Shown: in pieces, positions 1-12,760 of the stretch
How positions within the stretch are numbered: the stretch's first letter is position 1
Layout of the letters: each line of letters begins with the position of its first letter
NCBI GenBank assembly: GCA_002633085.1
Contig: NSIV01000001.1
Coordinates: 930,001 to 994,000, forward strand
Reading direction: 5' to 3'
Source of the DNA: Curvibacter sp. PD_MW3
Lineage (GTDB): Bacteria > Pseudomonadota > Gammaproteobacteria > Burkholderiales > Burkholderiaceae_C
DNA length: 64,000 bases
Translations under genes and position numbers: made by a program
Notes under the pieces: generated by a model
Told to the model about the DNA's origin: nothing
Database searches by the model: none
The model's input: the letters and a program-made list of their open reading frames with translations, nothing else

Positions 1-152
1 GTCTTGCCGGCGCCATTGGGGCCGAGCAGGCCAAAAAACTCGCCCTCTTCGATATTGAAGCTGACGTCATCAAGCGCCAGGAAGGTGGCGCCCTTGGGTC
101 CCCGTGATGCCGTATAGGCCTTGGAGACGGACTGGAAGGAAATGGCTGGCAT
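1..152 (-). CDS. ABC transporter ATP-binding protein, N-terminal fragment
   Basis: About 50 N-terminal residues are visible; the rest runs off the left edge. The fragment starts [16 protein letters not shown] and carries the Walker A motif GPNGAGKT near residues 44-51, which places it in the ABC ATPase superfamily. The ATG at 150-152 is the only reasonable start. It lies directly downstream of mlaB on the same strand. In many betaproteobacteria an export-type ATPase and permease pair follows the mla genes, so a permease gene is expected just outside the window. The substrate is unknown. Confidence 0.85.
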   Translation of the reverse strand, partial: MPAISFQSVSKAYTASRGPKGATFLALDDVSFNIEEGEFFGLLGPNGAGK

Positions 153-201
153 GGGAGTCCACTATTTTAAGCGGACGGCCCGAAGGCCTGCTCACGCAGG
201 G

Positions 202-471
202 TCAAGCCGCAGGCAGCAGCTCGTCAATGCCGTACAGGGCGGCCAGATCGGCCAGCCGCGCTGACAGGCCGCGGATCGAGAAATGCTTGCCGACCGTCAG
301 GCATTCACGGCGGAATTCCAACAACACCGCCAAGGCGGCAGAGTCGAAATGCTGCAGGGCACCAGCGTCCACCACCACGGACGCCCCGCTGTGGGTGCGC
401 AAACCCTGCACCAGCATCTGCAGGCAAGCCTGGGCCTGGGCGTGGGTCAGTTCCGAAGGCAGCACCAGCAC
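202..471 (-). CDS. mlaB: MlaB, STAS-domain subunit of the Mla lipid transporter
   Basis: This 89-residue protein fits a single STAS domain (SpoIIAA-like fold). The family motif region DSAALAVLLEFRRE lies at about residues 43-56, where the Ser of DSA is typical. In E. coli MlaB binds MlaF in the cytoplasm and stabilises the MlaFEDB complex. The start is GTG at 469-471, two bases after the mlaC stop, so translation is probably coupled. It is the last mla gene of the operon. The assignment rests on domain pattern and position. Confidence 0.88.
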   Translation of the reverse strand: MLVLPSELTHAQAQACLQMLVQGLRTHSGASVVVDAGALQHFDSAALAVLLEFRRECLTVGKHFSIRGLSARLADLAALYGIDELLPAA

Positions 472-473
472 GT

Positions 474-1112
474 TCAGACCTTCTTGGCGTTGGCCTTGTT
501 GCGCTCAGTCAGTGTGGCAATCAGGCCATCCAGGCCTTTGGCACTGATCTCCTGGGCGAACTGGCTGCGGTAGGTCTCTACCAGCCAGACGCCGAGCACA
601 TTGAGGTTGTAGATCTTCCAACCCAAGCCGTCTCCGGGTGTCTTCTCCAGACGATAGTCGAGCTGAATCGGATCACCGCGACCATGCACCTCCGTACGCA
701 CCACCACCTCCTTGTCCTCCGGCGCGGCGCGCATGGGCTTGAGGGCAATGGTCTGGTCCGTCACCTGCGACAGCGCACCGGCATAGGTACGGACCAGCAA
801 GGTCTTGAACTCTTCCTGCAGACGTTTCTTCTGCTCTGGCGTGGCTTGGCGCCAACCGGGGCCAATGGCTGAGGCCGTCATCCGCTGGAAGTTCACGTTG
901 GGCATGATCTTGGCATCCACCAGCGTGATGATGCGATTCATGTCGCCGGCCTGAATGGCCTTGTCGGCGCGGATGCTATCGAGCACTTCAGTCGACAAGC
1001 GCTTGATCATGAGATCGGGGGCTTCGTCGGCGGCATGCGCCTGCATGTGCCCCACGAGCCCGAAGCTGCAGGCCAAAACTGCCAGACAACGATTCAAAGA
1101 ACGACGCTTCAT
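474..1112 (-). CDS. mlaC: MlaC, periplasmic phospholipid-binding shuttle
   Basis: MlaC (Ttg2D family, about 212 residues) carries phospholipid across the periplasm between the MlaA complex and MlaFEDB. The ATG at 1112 gives a clean signal peptide (MKRRSLNRCLAVLACSFG, with a cleavage site near AHAADEA). In-frame ATGs at 1130 and 1154 would only add polar residues before it; the one at 1130 has an AGGA nine bases upstream and is not excluded. The mature part has the helical body and the repeating aromatic/charged pattern (LDYRLEKT, WKIYNLNVLGV) of the family. It lies between mlaA and mlaB. Confidence 0.92.
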   Translation of the reverse strand: MKRRSLNRCLAVLACSFGLVGHMQAHAADEAPDLMIKRLSTEVLDSIRADKAIQAGDMNRIITLVDAKIMPNVNFQRMTASAIGPGWRQATPEQKKRLQEEFKTLLVRTYAGALSQVTDQTIALKPMRAAPEDKEVVVRTEVHGRGDPIQLDYRLEKTPGDGLGWKIYNLNVLGVWLVETYRSQFAQEISAKGLDGLIATLTERNKANAKKV

Positions 1113-1202
1113 GCTTGCTTTTCCATTCATTCGTGATGATCCTGATGCCTTCAACGCGCCAGTCGCACTGATGGCCGACCCGAAGCCCAGTCCGGACTCC
1201 GG

Positions 1203-1964
1203 TTATTGCTCGGGCTCAGCTTCCGGCTCTTCTTCCGGAGGATTGCCATCAAACACCGCATTACGTCGCCGCTGCAGATGGGAATCCCGGAAGAAAGTGT
1301 ACTTATCGAGCGCCACTTCCTCCAGCAAGTCCCCGGCCTTGAGCAGCTGGGCCCGGTTATCCACCAAGCGCAAGGTCCAGAGCGTGTTGCGCACCGGGAT
1401 GTCGTCAATCTTGGTGACCGGATCGCCTACAGTCTTGTCCACCGGCAAGGCCACGGTATCACGCAAGGTCGAGGGCCCGAAGAAAGGCAACACCACATAA
1501 GGGCCCGCACCAACACCCCAGCGCCCCAGCGTCTGACCGAAGTCTTCCGGGTGGCGCTCAATCTGCATCTCGCTGGCCACATCCAGAATGCCACCCAAAC
1601 CGAAGAAGGTATTGACGCTGACACGCATGATGCTGTTAGCCGCGCCCTCGCCCTTGAGCTGCAGCACGTTGTTGACAAAGGACCAGATGTCCTCGATGTT
1701 GTTGAAGAAGTTGCCGACACCGCGGCGCAGCAGATCCGGCGTTACCTCCTTGTAGGCGGTCGCCACTGGCTTGAGCACGGCGTGGTCAAGCGCATCGTTG
1801 AACTCGAACATGCTGCGATTGAACGGCTCAAGCGGATCCTTCGGGTTGGCATTCGGCCCTGTGGCACAACCGGCCAGCACCGCGCACAGCACAAGCGCTG
1901 CCAGCAGCGGCAGACGGCTCCAGCCTCCGGCAACCGGCCGGCTTACCTTGCTGTGAAACATCAT
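1203..1964 (-). CDS. mlaA: MlaA (VacJ), outer-membrane lipoprotein of the Mla pathway
   Basis: MlaA removes misplaced phospholipid from the outer leaflet of the outer membrane and hands it to MlaC. The 253-residue product has a lipoprotein signal with lipobox LAGC (Cys33) and family blocks DPLEPFNRSMFEFND, NNVLQLKGEGAANS, FGLGGILDVA and GVGAGPYVVLPFFGPS. Its ATG overlaps the mlaD stop in an ATGA arrangement, so the two are translationally coupled. The acidic Glu-rich tail (EEEPEAEPEQ) is an ordinary C-terminal extension. In E. coli mlaA is unlinked; here it sits inside the transporter operon, as is common in betaproteobacteria. Confidence 0.95.
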   Translation of the reverse strand: MMFHSKVSRPVAGGWSRLPLLAALVLCAVLAGCATGPNANPKDPLEPFNRSMFEFNDALDHAVLKPVATAYKEVTPDLLRRGVGNFFNNIEDIWSFVNNVLQLKGEGAANSIMRVSVNTFFGLGGILDVASEMQIERHPEDFGQTLGRWGVGAGPYVVLPFFGPSTLRDTVALPVDKTVGDPVTKIDDIPVRNTLWTLRLVDNRAQLLKAGDLLEEVALDKYTFFRDSHLQRRRNAVFDGNPPEEEPEAEPEQ

Positions 1965-2446
1965 TTCTTGCCCGTGCTCGATGTATTGCCTTCAGCGGTC
2001 TTGCTGTATAGGAACTGGCCGATCAGGTTTTCCAGCACCACCGCGGACTGTGTGGCGGTCACCACATCGCCAGCCGCCAATTCCTTGTCTTCCGCCCCGG
2101 CCTCGATGCCGACGTACTGATCACCCAGCAGGCCACTGGTGAGGATCTTCATCGAACTGTCCTTGGGGAAACTGTAACGGCTCTCCAGCGCCAGCGTCAC
2201 CTTGGCCTGGAAGGTCTTGTCATCAAACGTGATGGACTCGACGCGACCGACCACCACGCCACCGCTGCGTACCGGCGACTTGGGTTTCAGGCCACCGATA
2301 TTGTCAAAGCGTGCCTCGACGCGGTAGGTCGACTGAAAACTCAGATTCAGCAGATTGGCGGCCTGCAAGGCCAGAAACAAAATGGCCACGGCCCCGATCA
2401 GGACAAACAGGCCGACCCACACATCATTTTTTGAGCGTTGCACCAC
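1961..2446 (-). CDS. mlaD: MlaD, MCE-domain lipid-binding subunit
   Basis: A 161-residue protein anchored in the inner membrane by one N-terminal segment (WVGLFVLIGAVAILFLALQA, about residues 10-29), followed by a single MCE domain (residues about 38-120, with SPVRSGGVVVGRV and LLGDQYVGIE). MlaD forms a hexameric ring on MlaE in the periplasm. Two adjacent GTG codons at 2446 and 2443 can both serve as start behind the Shine-Dalgarno sequence GAGGAG; there is no ATG. It overlaps mlaA by four bases. Confidence 0.94.
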   Translation of the reverse strand: MVQRSKNDVWVGLFVLIGAVAILFLALQAANLLNLSFQSTYRVEARFDNIGGLKPKSPVRSGGVVVGRVESITFDDKTFQAKVTLALESRYSFPKDSSMKILTSGLLGDQYVGIEAGAEDKELAAGDVVTATQSAVVLENLIGQFLYSKTAEGNTSSTGKK

Positions 2447-2453
2447 ACTCTCC

Positions 2454-3236
2454 TCAAATCGAAAACATCATGGCGGTCAGGATGAAATCCAGACCCAGAA
2501 CTGCCAGCGAAGCCATCACCACCGTCCGCGTGGTCGCCCTTGAAACCCCTTCAGGTGTTGCCTGTGACCGGTACCCCTGCAGCAACGCCACAAAGCTCAC
2601 CGTGAAACCAAACACGATGCTCTTGACGACGCCGTTACCTACGTCCGCCCAGACATCGACCCCCCCTTGCATCCGACTCCAGAAAGCACCGGGGTCGACA
2701 CCAATCATGAGCACACCGACCAGCCAGCCGCCCATAACACCAACCGCATTAAACACCGCAACAAGCAAGGGCAGGGTGATCACACCGCCCCAGAAACGGG
2801 GTGCCAGGATGCGACGAATCGGATCCACCGCCATCATCTCCATCGCACTGAGCTGCTCACCGGCTTTCATCAGGCCAATCTCCGCGGTGAGCGACGTGCC
2901 GGCTCGCCCGGCAAAAAGGAGGGCAGCCACCACGGGCCCGAGTTCGCGCACCAGACTCAGCGTCACCATCTGGCCCAGTGCCTCTGTCGAACCGTAGTCC
3001 ACCAGAATGTAGTAACCCTGCAAGCCCAGCACAAAACCGACGAAGAGACCGGAGACCACAATGATGGCCAATGAGTGGTTGCCCAACAAGTGGATCTGGT
3101 CGCGGATCAGGCTGAAGCGCTTGAAGCTCGGGCCGGCCAACTGCACCAGCCGCATGAAGAGGCGCGCACCATAGCCCATGTCCGCCAGCTTTTGGCGTAC
3201 CGCGTAGCCCACATCAGAAGGACGCCACCAGCTCAT
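2454..3236 (-). CDS. mlaE: MlaE, permease of the Mla lipid ABC transporter
   Basis: A 260-residue inner-membrane permease of the MlaE/Ycf85 family. It has several hydrophobic segments and the conserved cytoplasmic blocks [17 protein letters not shown] and AMEMMAVDP, which contact the ATPase in this family. With MlaF, MlaD and MlaB it forms the complex that moves phospholipid between MlaC and the inner membrane. Its ATG overlaps the mlaF stop by four bases (ATGA), which supports both start choice and operon structure. Confidence 0.95.
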   Translation of the reverse strand: MSWWRPSDVGYAVRQKLADMGYGARLFMRLVQLAGPSFKRFSLIRDQIHLLGNHSLAIIVVSGLFVGFVLGLQGYYILVDYGSTEALGQMVTLSLVRELGPVVAALLFAGRAGTSLTAEIGLMKAGEQLSAMEMMAVDPIRRILAPRFWGGVITLPLLVAVFNAVGVMGGWLVGVLMIGVDPGAFWSRMQGGVDVWADVGNGVVKSIVFGFTVSFVALLQGYRSQATPEGVSRATTRTVVMASLAVLGLDFILTAMMFSI

Positions 3237-4048
3237 ACCTGCTCCACGCCGAAATCCTGCTCCACGCTGGGGCCGGGGTAATGAAAGTGCACTGGTCCTT
3301 CGGCCTGGGCCTGGACGAACTGCTGCACCAGGGGATCGGTCGAACGCTTGACCTCCTCCGGCGTTCCTTGCGCGGCGATGCGGCCATTGGCCAGAATCAC
3401 AACCTGATCGGCAATCCGGAAGGTTTCTTCCAGATCATGGGACACCACGATGCTGGTCAAGCCCATGGCATCGTTGAGACGCCGGATCAGTTGGGCCGCT
3501 GTCCCAAGAGAGATTGGATCGAGACCGGCAAAGGGCTCGTCGTACATGACCAATTCGGGATCGAGCACGATTGCGCGGGCCAGCGCCACACGTCGCGCCA
3601 TGCCCCCAGATACCTCACTCGGCATCAAGCCACGGGCACCACGCAGCCCCACGGCATTCAGCTTCATCAAAACGACATCGCGTATCAGCGACTCCGACAG
3701 GTCCGTGTGCTCGCGCAGGGGGAAGGCCACATTCTCGAAGACGTCCAGATCCGCAAACAAGGCACCGAACTGGAACAGCATGCCCATGCGACGCCGTGCC
3801 GCATAAAGCTGCGTCTGATCCATGCGGGTAACGTCCTGGCCATCAAACAACAACTCGCCGCGCTGAGCACGGTTTTGTCCGCCAATCAAGCGCAAAACGG
3901 TTGTCTTACCGCCGCCAGAGGCCCCCATCAGCGCAGTCACCTTGCCACGGGGAATGCTGAGAGAAATGTCATCCAGAATGACACGCTCCCCATACCCGAA
4001 GGTCAGGTTCCGCAGTTCGACAAGAGAGTTTGCTGGGGATGAGGGCAT
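3233..4048 (-). CDS. mlaF: MlaF, ATPase of the Mla lipid transporter
   Basis: A 271-residue ABC ATPase: Walker [10 protein letters not shown], signature [14 protein letters not shown], Walker [15 protein letters not shown] and H-loop VSHDLEE, with the MlaF-typical phrases LRLIGGQ and AFPLREHT. It is the first gene of the mla operon. The ATG at 4046-4048 gives normal family length; a TTG nine bases earlier lies in the terminator hairpin and is unlikely. There is no Shine-Dalgarno sequence: the six-T tract of the terminator upstream runs straight into the ATG. How initiation works here is therefore unclear. Confidence 0.93.
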   Translation of the reverse strand: MPSSPANSLVELRNLTFGYGERVILDDISLSIPRGKVTALMGASGGGKTTVLRLIGGQNRAQRGELLFDGQDVTRMDQTQLYAARRRMGMLFQFGALFADLDVFENVAFPLREHTDLSESLIRDVVLMKLNAVGLRGARGLMPSEVSGGMARRVALARAIVLDPELVMYDEPFAGLDPISLGTAAQLIRRLNDAMGLTSIVVSHDLEETFRIADQVVILANGRIAAQGTPEEVKRSTDPLVQQFVQAQAEGPVHFHYPGPSVEQDFGVEQV

Positions 4049-4080
4049 AAAAAACAAAAGCCGGGACGATCCGGCTTTTG
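4049..4080 (-). terminator. Intrinsic terminator after gltD, abutting the mlaF start
   Basis: On the minus strand a perfect 10-bp stem (CAAAAGCCGG at 4080-4071, CCGGCTTTTG at 4064-4055) with the six-base loop ATCGTC is followed by six T. It ends the gltBD transcript. The T tract is directly followed by the mlaF ATG. Confidence 0.9.
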
Positions 4081-4101
4081 AATCATAAAGGATGAAACCT
4101 C

Positions 4102-5568
4102 TTAGCGTGGCAGATCGCTCGTGCCCATGAGGAACTCATCGACCGCCCGCGCGGCTTGCCGACCTTCACGGATGGCCCAGACCACCAGGCTTTGGCCACG
4201 TCGGATATCACCGGCAGCAAACACCTTGGACACACTGGTGGAGTAGCCACCAGAGAAGTCAGTGCTCGCTTTTGCATTGCCGCGCGCATCCTTCTCGACG
4301 CCGAAGGCATCCAGCACGGTCGCCACCGGACTGACGAAGCCCATGGCCAGCAGCACGAGGTCGGCCTTGTATTCCTTTTCGGTACCGGGAATCTCGACGA
4401 ACTTGCCGTCCTTGAACTCGACGTGCACAGTCTTCAAGCCCGTGACCTTACCGTTCTTGCCGATGAATTCCTTGGTCGAAACGGCGAACTCGCGCTGGCA
4501 GCCTTCTTCGTGGCTGGAGCTGGTACGCAGCTTCAGCGGCCAGTAGGGCCAGACCAGAGGCTTGTTTTCCTGCTCGGGCGGCATGGGCATGACTTCGAAC
4601 TGGGTCACGCTGGCGGCGCCGTGGCGGTTACTGGTGCCCACGCAGTCAGAACCCGTGTCGCCGCCACCGATCACGATGACGTGCTTGCCGTCGGCACGGA
4701 TCTGCTCCTTGACCTTGCCACCGGCATTGATGCGGTTCTGCATCGGCAGGAACTCCATGGCAAAGTGGATGCCGTCGAGGTCGCGGCCCGGCGCTGGCAG
4801 GTCACGCGACTGCTCGGCACCACCGGTCAACAGAACGGCGTCGAATTCCTTCTTCAGCTGTTCGGCACTGACGGTGTCCTTGGCCCAGTTGGTGACCTTG
4901 GAACCTTTGGGCAATTCACCAACCAGGGTATTGGTCTTGAACACCACGCCTTCGGCTTCCATCTGCTTGACGCGACGGTCAATGTGCGACTTGTCAAACT
5001 TGAAGTCCGGGATGCCGAAGCGCAACAGGCCACCCACGGTGTCGTTCTTCTCGAACACCGTCACGGCGTGGCCGGCACGCGCCAGCTGCTGGGCTGCGGC
5101 CATGCCCGCCGGGCCAGAACCAACGACAGCGACCTTCTTGCCAGTCTTGACAGCAGCCGGTTGCGGCTTGACCCAGCCCTGCTCCCAGGCCTTGTCAATG
5201 ATGGCGTGCTCGATCGACTTGATGCCCACCGCATCGTCGTTGATGTTCAGCGTGCAAGCCGCCTCGCAAGGCGCCGGGCAGACCCGTCCCGTGAAGTCGG
5301 GGAAGTTGTTGGTCGAGTGCAGCACCTCGATCGCATTCTTCCAGTCGCCCTGATAGACCAGGTCGTTGAAATCCGGAATGATGTTGTTGACAGGACAGCC
5401 GTTGTTGCAGAACGGCGTGCCACAGTCCATGCAGCGGGCGCCCTGGATCTTGGCCTGCTCGTCAGTCAGACCAATCACGAATTCCTTGTAGTTCTTGACG
5501 CGTTCGGCAACGGGCTGGTAGCCCTCCTCAAGACGCTCATACTCCATGAAGCCGGTGACTTTTCCCAT
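4102..5568 (-). CDS. gltD: Glutamate synthase (NADPH) small subunit
   Basis: GltD (488 residues) passes electrons from NADPH through FAD and iron-sulfur clusters to GltB for glutamate synthesis from glutamine and 2-oxoglutarate. The N-terminal ferredoxin-like part has Cys46, Cys49, Cys54 and Cys58, and a second Cys group is in [13 protein letters not shown] dinucleotide-binding motif [14 protein letters not shown] (about residue 146) and a second site [15 protein letters not shown] follow. Length and order of domains are normal. It is downstream of gltB with a hairpin in the 76-base spacer, and is followed by a strong terminator. Confidence 0.97.
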   Translation of the reverse strand: MGKVTGFMEYERLEEGYQPVAERVKNYKEFVIGLTDEQAKIQGARCMDCGTPFCNNGCPVNNIIPDFNDLVYQGDWKNAIEVLHSTNNFPDFTGRVCPAPCEAACTLNINDDAVGIKSIEHAIIDKAWEQGWVKPQPAAVKTGKKVAVVGSGPAGMAAAQQLARAGHAVTVFEKNDTVGGLLRFGIPDFKFDKSHIDRRVKQMEAEGVVFKTNTLVGELPKGSKVTNWAKDTVSAEQLKKEFDAVLLTGGAEQSRDLPAPGRDLDGIHFAMEFLPMQNRINAGGKVKEQIRADGKHVIVIGGGDTGSDCVGTSNRHGAASVTQFEVMPMPPEQENKPLVWPYWPLKLRTSSSHEEGCQREFAVSTKEFIGKNGKVTGLKTVHVEFKDGKFVEIPGTEKEYKADLVLLAMGFVSPVATVLDAFGVEKDARGNAKASTDFSGGYSTSVSKVFAAGDIRRGQSLVVWAIREGRQAARAVDEFLMGTSDLPR

Positions 5569-5589
5569 GATTCTTTCCTAGTTCGTTGA

Positions 5590-5628
5590 GGACAGACCAG
5601 GGGTTGCTGCGCAAATCCTGGTCTGTCC
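5590..5628. repeat. Inverted repeat in the gltB-gltD spacer
   Basis: Perfect 12-bp arms GGACAGACCAGG (5590-5601) and CCTGGTCTGTCC (5617-5628) enclose a loop with a further four-pair stem (TTGC/GCAA). No T tract follows on either strand, so it looks like an mRNA stability or processing structure rather than a terminator. Confidence 0.7.
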
Positions 5629-5644
5629 CGCAAAATCAGTCGAT

Positions 5645-10366
<4,722 letters not shown>

Positions 10367-10449
10367 GGCGCACTCCTAAATATTTCACAGGGGTTGCAAG
10401 CATAGTGCAGCGCAACAAGAATGCCAAGCGAAATAATTAGGGTCAGATT

Positions 10450-10488
10450 CCAATTATTTGTTGATTTTTTCATTCAACAAATAATTGG
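10450..10488. repeat. REP-like hairpin at the left end of the RAYT element
   Basis: Perfect 15-bp arms (CCAATTATTTGTTGA at 10450-10464 and its complement at 10474-10488) with a nine-base loop TTTTTTCAT; two G-T pairs can extend it outward. It is AT-rich, unlike the surroundings, and overlaps the inner part of the left terminal repeat. It is a plausible recognition structure for the neighbouring tyrosine transposase. Confidence 0.75.
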
Positions 10489-10538
10489 GGACATATTAAA
10501 CCAACAGCAATAGAGACACCTTCGCTACCGGAAATGAC

Positions 10539-11240
10539 TTAAGACGCACGCTTGGAGGACGACAGCGGACGCCCTGCGGATGTCTTGCTGAGTCGGCGAC
10601 TGGTCCGCTTCTGCAATTCGCCCATAAAGCCCGCCTCCCCCAAAGCCCAACCGTGCAAGGTCGATTGCGTCAGATCCATCTGCTGAGTAACGCTCACTCC
10701 CGCCTGCACCAGCCCAGCATAAGCCGCCTCGCGAGCGAAGGGGGTGTTACCGAGTTCCCAGTACAAGGGATGGGGGGTGACCAACTTGTCCATGCGCAGT
10801 CCAATGTAATGAGCATGACTCGACCAAGGGTAGTCACGTGCCTGCCCCACCAAACCGGCCCGCACAGGGTTGAGGTCGATGTAGACCATGCAAGCCAACA
10901 AGTAGCGGTCCGCCTGGATCAGGGTCGCCTTGTAGCGCCCCTCCCACAGCGTGCCGCTGCGTTGCTGCGCATTGTTGAAGTACCGCACATAACGCCGGCC
11001 GATTGCCTGCATCATCTGCGGCAACGCTGTATCCGTCTGCGGCGTGGCCAGCAGATGGAAATGGTTGCCCATCAACACGTAGGCATGGATGGCAACGCCG
11101 AACTTGCGGGCATTTTCATCCAGCAAGTCGAGAAAGAACTCGTAGTCAGCCTGCGAGGTGAAGATCGGCTGCCGGTTGTTGCCCCGCTGAATCACATGGT
11201 GCGGATAACCAGGAACCGTCAGACGGGGAAGGCGTGCCAT
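10539..11240 (-). CDS. REP-associated tyrosine transposase (RAYT, Y1/HUH family)
   Basis: A 233-residue single-strand transposase of the IS200/Y1 superfamily. The HUH motif is in MGNHFHLLAT; the likely catalytic Tyr is in AIGRRYVRYFN. Further family blocks are PGYPHHVIQRGNNRQ, TLWEGRYKATLI, YIDLNPVRAGLV and YPWSSHAHY. The length is normal and no frameshift is seen, so it appears intact. The Arg/Lys/Ser-rich C-terminus is typical. It starts at the ATG at 11238-11240. Inverted repeats on both sides mark the element ends. Proteins of this group are domesticated-looking and usually occur in few copies. Confidence 0.92.
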   Translation of the reverse strand: MARLPRLTVPGYPHHVIQRGNNRQPIFTSQADYEFFLDLLDENARKFGVAIHAYVLMGNHFHLLATPQTDTALPQMMQAIGRRYVRYFNNAQQRSGTLWEGRYKATLIQADRYLLACMVYIDLNPVRAGLVGQARDYPWSSHAHYIGLRMDKLVTPHPLYWELGNTPFAREAAYAGLVQAGVSVTQQMDLTQSTLHGWALGEAGFMGELQKRTSRRLSKTSAGRPLSSSKRAS

Positions 11241-11290
11241 GGTGATGCGAAGAAGTGCGTCGCGTCATCATAGTTGGAATCTGACCCCGA

Positions 11291-11767
11291 TTATTTCTGG
11301 ACAGGGTTGTTAGGCGCCTTGGCAACACGGACCTTGCCACCAGTCGTCACCAACACAACTGCATCGCCTGGCGCAAAGACTTCCGCGCCTTTGGCCTGCA
11401 CCACGGCACGGCGATCGCCATTCTTTAGCTGGACCAGGATTTCAAACGCTTCTTCGCGCGTGCCCATGCGCTCGATGGCATTGCCGGCCACAACGCCAGC
11501 CACAGCGCCAAGCACGCCAATGATCTGACCGTCACGCTGGTTGCTGCCAGCACCATAGCCGGCCAGCCCACCCACCACGCCGCCCGTGGCAGCGCCGACA
11601 CCCGACTGGCTCCCCTCCACCGTCACATTGCGAACCGATAGCACTGCGCCGTCTTCTACCACCGACAGGCGTTGCGCATCGCTACGCTGGATTACATCGG
11701 GGCTGCTGCTGGCGCATGCCGTCAAAGCCAGCACCACGGCCAGAACAAGAAGCTTTCTCATAGTCAT
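11291..11767 (-). CDS. SlyB/17-kDa-type glycine-zipper outer-membrane lipoprotein
   Basis: A 158-residue lipoprotein with lipobox LTAC (Cys18 from the first Met; a second ATG at codon 3 is equally possible). The middle carries a glycine-zipper membrane hairpin (GVGAATGGVVGGLAGYGAG and GVLGAVAGVVAGNAIE), typical of the 17-kDa surface antigen/SlyB/PcP family. The C-terminal part is a small beta domain (VQLKNGDRRAVVQ). Members brace the envelope and respond to stress, but the exact role here is not known. The RAYT element ends three bases after its stop codon. Confidence 0.88.
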   Translation of the reverse strand: MTMRKLLVLAVVLALTACASSSPDVIQRSDAQRLSVVEDGAVLSVRNVTVEGSQSGVGAATGGVVGGLAGYGAGSNQRDGQIIGVLGAVAGVVAGNAIERMGTREEAFEILVQLKNGDRRAVVQAKGAEVFAPGDAVVLVTTGGKVRVAKAPNNPVQK

Positions 11768-11792
11768 ACTTTCAAATCAAACATCACATGAC

Positions 11793-11814
11793 GGGCGTCC
11801 CCAAGAAGACGCCC
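11793..11814 (-). terminator. Possible weak terminator or hairpin after the methyltransferase gene
   Basis: A 7-bp stem (GGGCGTC/GACGCCC) with an eight-base loop lies between the methyltransferase stop and the lipoprotein start. There is no T tract, so termination here would be inefficient or Rho-assisted. Confidence 0.4.
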
Positions 11815-11824
11815 CGAATCCGCA

Positions 11825-12760
11825 TCACCCTCCAACGTCGGCCCCCATGGTCGGTTGACCATCAGGCAGACGAAAGCGCACCTCCAGCAGCGAGGTGAGT
11901 CCGAACTCTTCCAAGATGGCTTGAAGCCGAAGTGCCGCCGCTCTTTTCTTCTGTCCGGTATAGCGGGCGATGATGAGTTCATTTTTCATGCTGTGCTCCC
12001 AACCCACCAGTTCGGTCACCGTTACCTGATAGCCCCAGGCCTCCAGATAGAGGCAACGCAGCACATTGGTGATCTGGCTGCCCAACTCACGGGTGTGCAA
12101 GGGGTGGCGCCAGAGTTCAGCCAGCGGCGTGCGCGACAGCGACAACGCCTTGCCTGAATTCAGTGTGCGCGCCACCTCGGCCTGGCAGCAAGGCACCAAC
12201 ACCATGAAGCGCGCCTGCTTTTGCAGGCCGAAGGCAATGGCATCGTCGGTGGCCGTGTCACAGGCATGCAGCGCTGTCACGACATCAATGCGAGCAGGCA
12301 GCTCATCCGAATGCGCCGACTCAGCCACACTCAGATTGAGGAACGACATGCGCTCAAAGCCCAGCCGGGCGGCCAGTTCACGTGACTTCTGCACCAGTTC
12401 GGGCCGGGTTTCGATGCCGAAGATACGGCCGTGCTGATGCTGCTTGAAGAACAGGTCGTAGATGATGAAGCCGAGGTAGGACTTGCCAGCACCATGATCA
12501 GCCAGCGTGATGCCGGGCGCATCGGCGCCGGTGCGTTCGGCCTGCAACTCCAGCAGCAGCTTCTCGATGAACTGGAACAGGTGATAGACCTGTTTGAGCT
12601 TGCGGCGCGAGTCCTGGTTGAGCTTGCCGTCCCGCGTCAGGATGTGCAGTTCCTTGAGCAGCTCGATCGACTGTTCAGGCCGGATCTCAGGTGCCAGTGA
12701 CCCGGCCGGCCCGACGCTAGCCTCTGCGACGGCCTGCTTGCGCTTCTTGCCTGAAGTCAT
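11825..12760 (-). CDS. Class I SAM-dependent methyltransferase (Methyltransf_32-like)
   Basis: A 311-residue cytoplasmic protein. The SAM-binding region is recognisable: LADHGAGKSYLGFIIYD (motif I, about residues 86-102), FGIETRPELVQKSRELA (motif II) and VVTALHACDTATDDAI (motif IV), followed by MVLVPCCQAEVAR. This arrangement, with the HACD and PCC phrases, is that of the Methyltransf_32 group, some members of which act on RNA or glutathione-related substrates. The substrate here is unknown. Its ATG overlaps the DUF1415 stop by four bases, so it is co-translated with that gene. Confidence 0.85.
   Translation of the reverse strand: MTSGKKRKQAVAEASVGPAGSLAPEIRPEQSIELLKELHILTRDGKLNQDSRRKLKQVYHLFQFIEKLLLELQAERTGADAPGITLADHGAGKSYLGFIIYDLFFKQHQHGRIFGIETRPELVQKSRELAARLGFERMSFLNLSVAESAHSDELPARIDVVTALHACDTATDDAIAFGLQKQARFMVLVPCCQAEVARTLNSGKALSLSRTPLAELWRHPLHTRELGSQITNVLRCLYLEAWGYQVTVTELVGWEHSMKNELIIARYTGQKKRAAALRLQAILEEFGLTSLLEVRFRLPDGQPTMGADVGG

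Larger units (their letters stand above)
10440..11287. mobile_element. RAYT element bounded by 14-bp inverted repeats
   Basis: The transposase gene at 10539-11240 is bracketed by perfect inverted repeats: GGGTCAGATTCCAA at 10440-10453 and its reverse complement TTGGAATCTGACCC at 11274-11287. The left end also carries a 15-bp hairpin. The right end lies three bases beyond the stop of the lipoprotein gene, so insertion spared that gene. Known RAYT transposases act on flanking palindromic repeats; that this unit is active is inference. No target duplication is evident to me. Confidence 0.78.
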
